Shown here in pieces: positions 30,750-32,436 of a stretch of DNA of 32,436 bases (positions are counted from its first letter, which is position 1; every line of letters starts with the position of its first letter). Origin of the DNA: Acidobacteriota bacterium (GTDB lineage: Bacteria > Acidobacteriota > Terriglobia > UBA7540); NCBI GenBank assembly GCA_902812415.1, contig CADDZJ010000042.1, positions 1-32,436 of the forward strand, in the 5' to 3' direction. The notes under the pieces were generated by a model, which worked only from the letters and a program-made list of their open reading frames with translations, was not told where the DNA came from and ran no database searches. Made by a program: the position numbers and the translations under genes.

Positions 30750-32436
30750 GTGGAAACTCAAGGGCCCAATTCGCAACAGCCTTCTGCGAACCCGCCAAAT
30801 GCTAACCAGCGGCGAAGCACCCGACTGCTCATTTCAGTACCCATCGTTATCAGCGGAAAAAATGTGCGCGGCGAGGTTTTCCGAGAGGAAACCCGAACCA
30901 TCTCGATCAGCCGGCAAGGGGCCAGCATCGCAACCGCTCAGCCAATAGCCACCGGCGCAGAGATCACGATCGAGAACCCGCCCTTGCATCTTGCTGTAAA
31001 AGCTCGAGTTATTCGGTTCTTCGAAAAGTCATCCCAGGATGATCTGAATCAGATCGGGGTGGAACTGCTGGAAGCCAAGAACGTATGGGGAATTCAATAC
31101 CCTCCGGGAGACTGGCAAAAAGCCCCAGTCCGTCCCCAAACCTCATCACAGGCGAGCCCGGAAGCCACACGGCCTCCATCTCCAGCAGGGTCCGAGAAAT
31201 CCTCGGGTTCGAATATTTCATACACCATCGATCTGCCTACCAAAACGGCAGACCTCAGGCCTGCTCCCCCTCCGCAACCGGAGACTTCTAAGCCGATAGG
31301 GCAAGCCAGCTTGGCCAACCTCGAGATCGAAGCCGAAAAGTTATTGCGAGTGACAGGGATGAAGTTGGCCAAGCTGGCGGGTCAGATCGACGCCAAATTG
31401 CAGGCCAATCTGCACAACGCCCTCAGCCAACTGGAAGAGAAGGGCAAAGCCCTTTCTGCCCTGGACCCCGAAATTAATGGCGTCCTCGACCGCGCGAAAG
31501 AATCCAGCTCTCACCTTGAGGAGCTTCTTTCCAATCTCGATGCCGTCCGGCAACGTACGCGCGAAGAGGTCGAACAAGCTCGGCGGTCTCTCCAGGAAAT
31601 TACGGAGCAGTTGGTTAAAACGGCGGCAGAGGACGCAGCAAACAGGGTGTCCCAAAACCTCGAATCCGCAACCTCTGAATTCGCGGCAGAGACGCAAAGA
31701 GTGGCGCGAGAGCAAGTCCTGGCCCTCGCCCAAGAATTCAGGCAGGAAATCCGCGATTTCTTTCAAGCGTCAACCGCGGATCAACTTTCCTCCACGGTGC
31801 AACAGCTTCAGACGCGGCAGGCCGAGATGATGGAGGAAACGCAAGGGCAGCTCGCCCAGATACTGCGAGCCGGGCTTGAGAACTTTAAGGACGAGCTCCA
31901 GCAAAGCGCTCAGCAACTTCGGGAAATCACACTGGCCAGCATCACCCAATCTTCTCAAGAACTGGATCGCCAGAAAGCCGCCTTAGACGAGCAAATCCAT
32001 CAGGACATTCAGCAAGCCGTCGTTTCGGCCCTGGATGGCTTCCGAGCCGAGATTTCCCAATCCGCCGAAAGCTTCCGCCAAGGCTTCATTCAGGAACTTC
32101 AGCAAGGTGTTCTGCAACTTCGGGAAAGCGCGCTGGCTGGTATCGCTCAAGAACATGCCGCTCAGTCTTCTCAAGAACTGGATCGCAGGAAAGCAGCCTT
32201 AGACGAGCAAATCCATCAGGGCATTCAGCAAGCCGTCGTTTCGGCCCTGGATGGCTTCCGAGCCGAGATTTCCCAATCCGCCGAAAGCTTCCGCCAAGGC
32301 TTCATTCAGGAACTTCAGCAAGGTGTTCTGCAACTTCGGGAAAGCGCGCTGGCTGGTATCGCTCAAGAACATGCCGCTCAGTCTTCTCAAGAACTGGATC
32401 GCAGGAAAGCAGCCTTAGACGAGCAAATCCATCAGG
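30750..32436 (+). CDS. PilZ-domain protein with long repeat-rich coiled coil, 3' end cut by window
   Basis: The frame is open to the window end (at least 562 codons). GTG 30750 is the likely start, with AAAGA just upstream. Residues about 20-115 form a PilZ domain: R21-R22-S23-T24-R25 gives RxxxR. The second motif is SISRQG (52-57), where Asp/Asn of the usual (D/N)xSxxG is Ser, so cyclic-di-GMP binding is uncertain. The domain ends WGIQYPPGDWQ, as in Acidobacteriota. A Pro/Ser/Gln-rich linker (about 118-185) leads to a long charged helix with coiled-coil character (LSQLEEKGKALSALDPEI, ELLSNLDAVRQRTREEVEQARR). From residue 412 a 72-residue unit repeats. No membrane segment is seen. Confidence 0.8.
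   Translation, partial: METQGPNSQQPSANPPNANQRRSTRLLISVPIVISGKNVRGEVFREETRTISISRQGASIATAQPIATGAEITIENPPLHLAVKARVIRFFEKSSQDDLNQIGVELLEAKNVWGIQYPPGDWQKAPVRPQTSSQASPEATRPPSPAGSEKSSGSNISYTIDLPTKTADLRPAPPPQPETSKPIGQASLANLEIEAEKLLRVTGMKLAKLAGQIDAKLQANLHNALSQLEEKGKALSALDPEINGVLDRAKESSSHLEELLSNLDAVRQRTREEVEQARRSLQEITEQLVKTAAEDAANRVSQNLESATSEFAAETQRVAREQVLALAQEFRQEIRDFFQASTADQLSSTVQQLQTRQAEMMEETQGQLAQILRAGLENFKDELQQSAQQLREITLASITQSSQELDRQKAALDEQIHQDIQQAVVSALDGFRAEISQSAESFRQGFIQELQQGVLQLRESALAGIAQEHAAQSSQELDRRKAALDEQIHQGIQQAVVSALDGFRAEISQSAESFRQGFIQELQQGVLQLRESALAGIAQEHAAQSSQELDRRKAALDEQIHQ
31983..32436 (+). repeat. 216-bp near-identical tandem repeat coding for 72-residue units
   Basis: Copy one is 31983-32198 and copy two 32199-32414. 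They differ at one base only (A at 32005, G at 32221; Asp becomes Gly). The first 22 bases of a third copy end the window, and they match. A diverged partial unit lies just before (31890-31982). The unit starts LDEQIHQ and ends SSQELDRRKAA. Confidence 0.95.

Noticed and set aside
1-32436. tRNA/rRNA genes, CRISPR array, transposases or phage genes
   Set aside because: None was recognised on reading both strands. The only direct tandem repeat is inside the PilZ gene and has no spacers.

Overview
This 32.4 kb window looks like a piece of a chromosome from an uncultured or soil Acidobacteriota. That is an inference from the mix of protein families, not a database match: a secreted carboxypeptidase-regulatory-like protein, a small bacterial RRM protein with a Gly/Arg tail, a PilZ protein ending in FWGxxxPPxDW-like residues, a hopanoid-type nucleoside phosphorylase and a Thermus-like zinc-binding dehydrogenase. 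GC content is moderate to high, and the first 1.7 kb looks more AT-rich than the rest. No rRNA, tRNA, CRISPR array, transposase or phage gene was seen.

Layout. 1-3.9 kb: a possible frameshifted small membrane peptide, a cysteine-rich secreted protein whose best start codon is ACG, a secreted beta-sandwich protein and a secreted GH42 beta-galactosidase. 3.9-5.9 kb: sparse DNA with three small genes (unknown 103-aa protein, RRM RNA-binding protein behind a strong hairpin, DUF3553-like 65-aa protein). 5.9-10.4 kb: four genes that look like a surface-glycan modification locus, with a predicted propeller and a FemAB/CelD-type acetyltransferase on + and two deacetylase-fold proteins on -. 10.7-18.4 kb: a same-direction run hldE-type adenylyltransferase, mfd, SurA-like chaperone, YhaM-like OB/HD protein, FabZ-like dehydratase, dusB. 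rsmI converges on it. 19.5-25 kb: glmS, gltX, rlmB, rlmN. 25-29.5 kb: pgeF and a zinc-binding dehydrogenase on -, mnmG on +, a secreted thioredoxin-like protein on -. 29.7-32.4 kb: a nucleoside phosphorylase on -, a cluster of four hairpins, and a PilZ/coiled-coil protein that runs off the window end inside an almost perfect 216-bp tandem repeat.

How the genes fit together. The housekeeping part is rich in RNA modification and translation (DusB, RsmI, RlmB, RlmN, MnmG, GltX) and envelope precursor supply (GlmS for UDP-GlcNAc, HldE-type for heptose, FabZ-like for acyl chains, SurA-like for outer-membrane proteins, PgeF for peptidoglycan). This fits a Gram-negative cell.

The most unusual points are: GlmS has Ser where the catalytic N-terminal Cys should be while the rest of its glutamine site is intact; mfd carries an in-frame palindromic insert in a domain linker; the PilZ protein has near-identical 72-residue repeats; a perfect AGGAGG site is placed six bases before an ACG codon; and four inverted repeats stand back to back before the PilZ gene.
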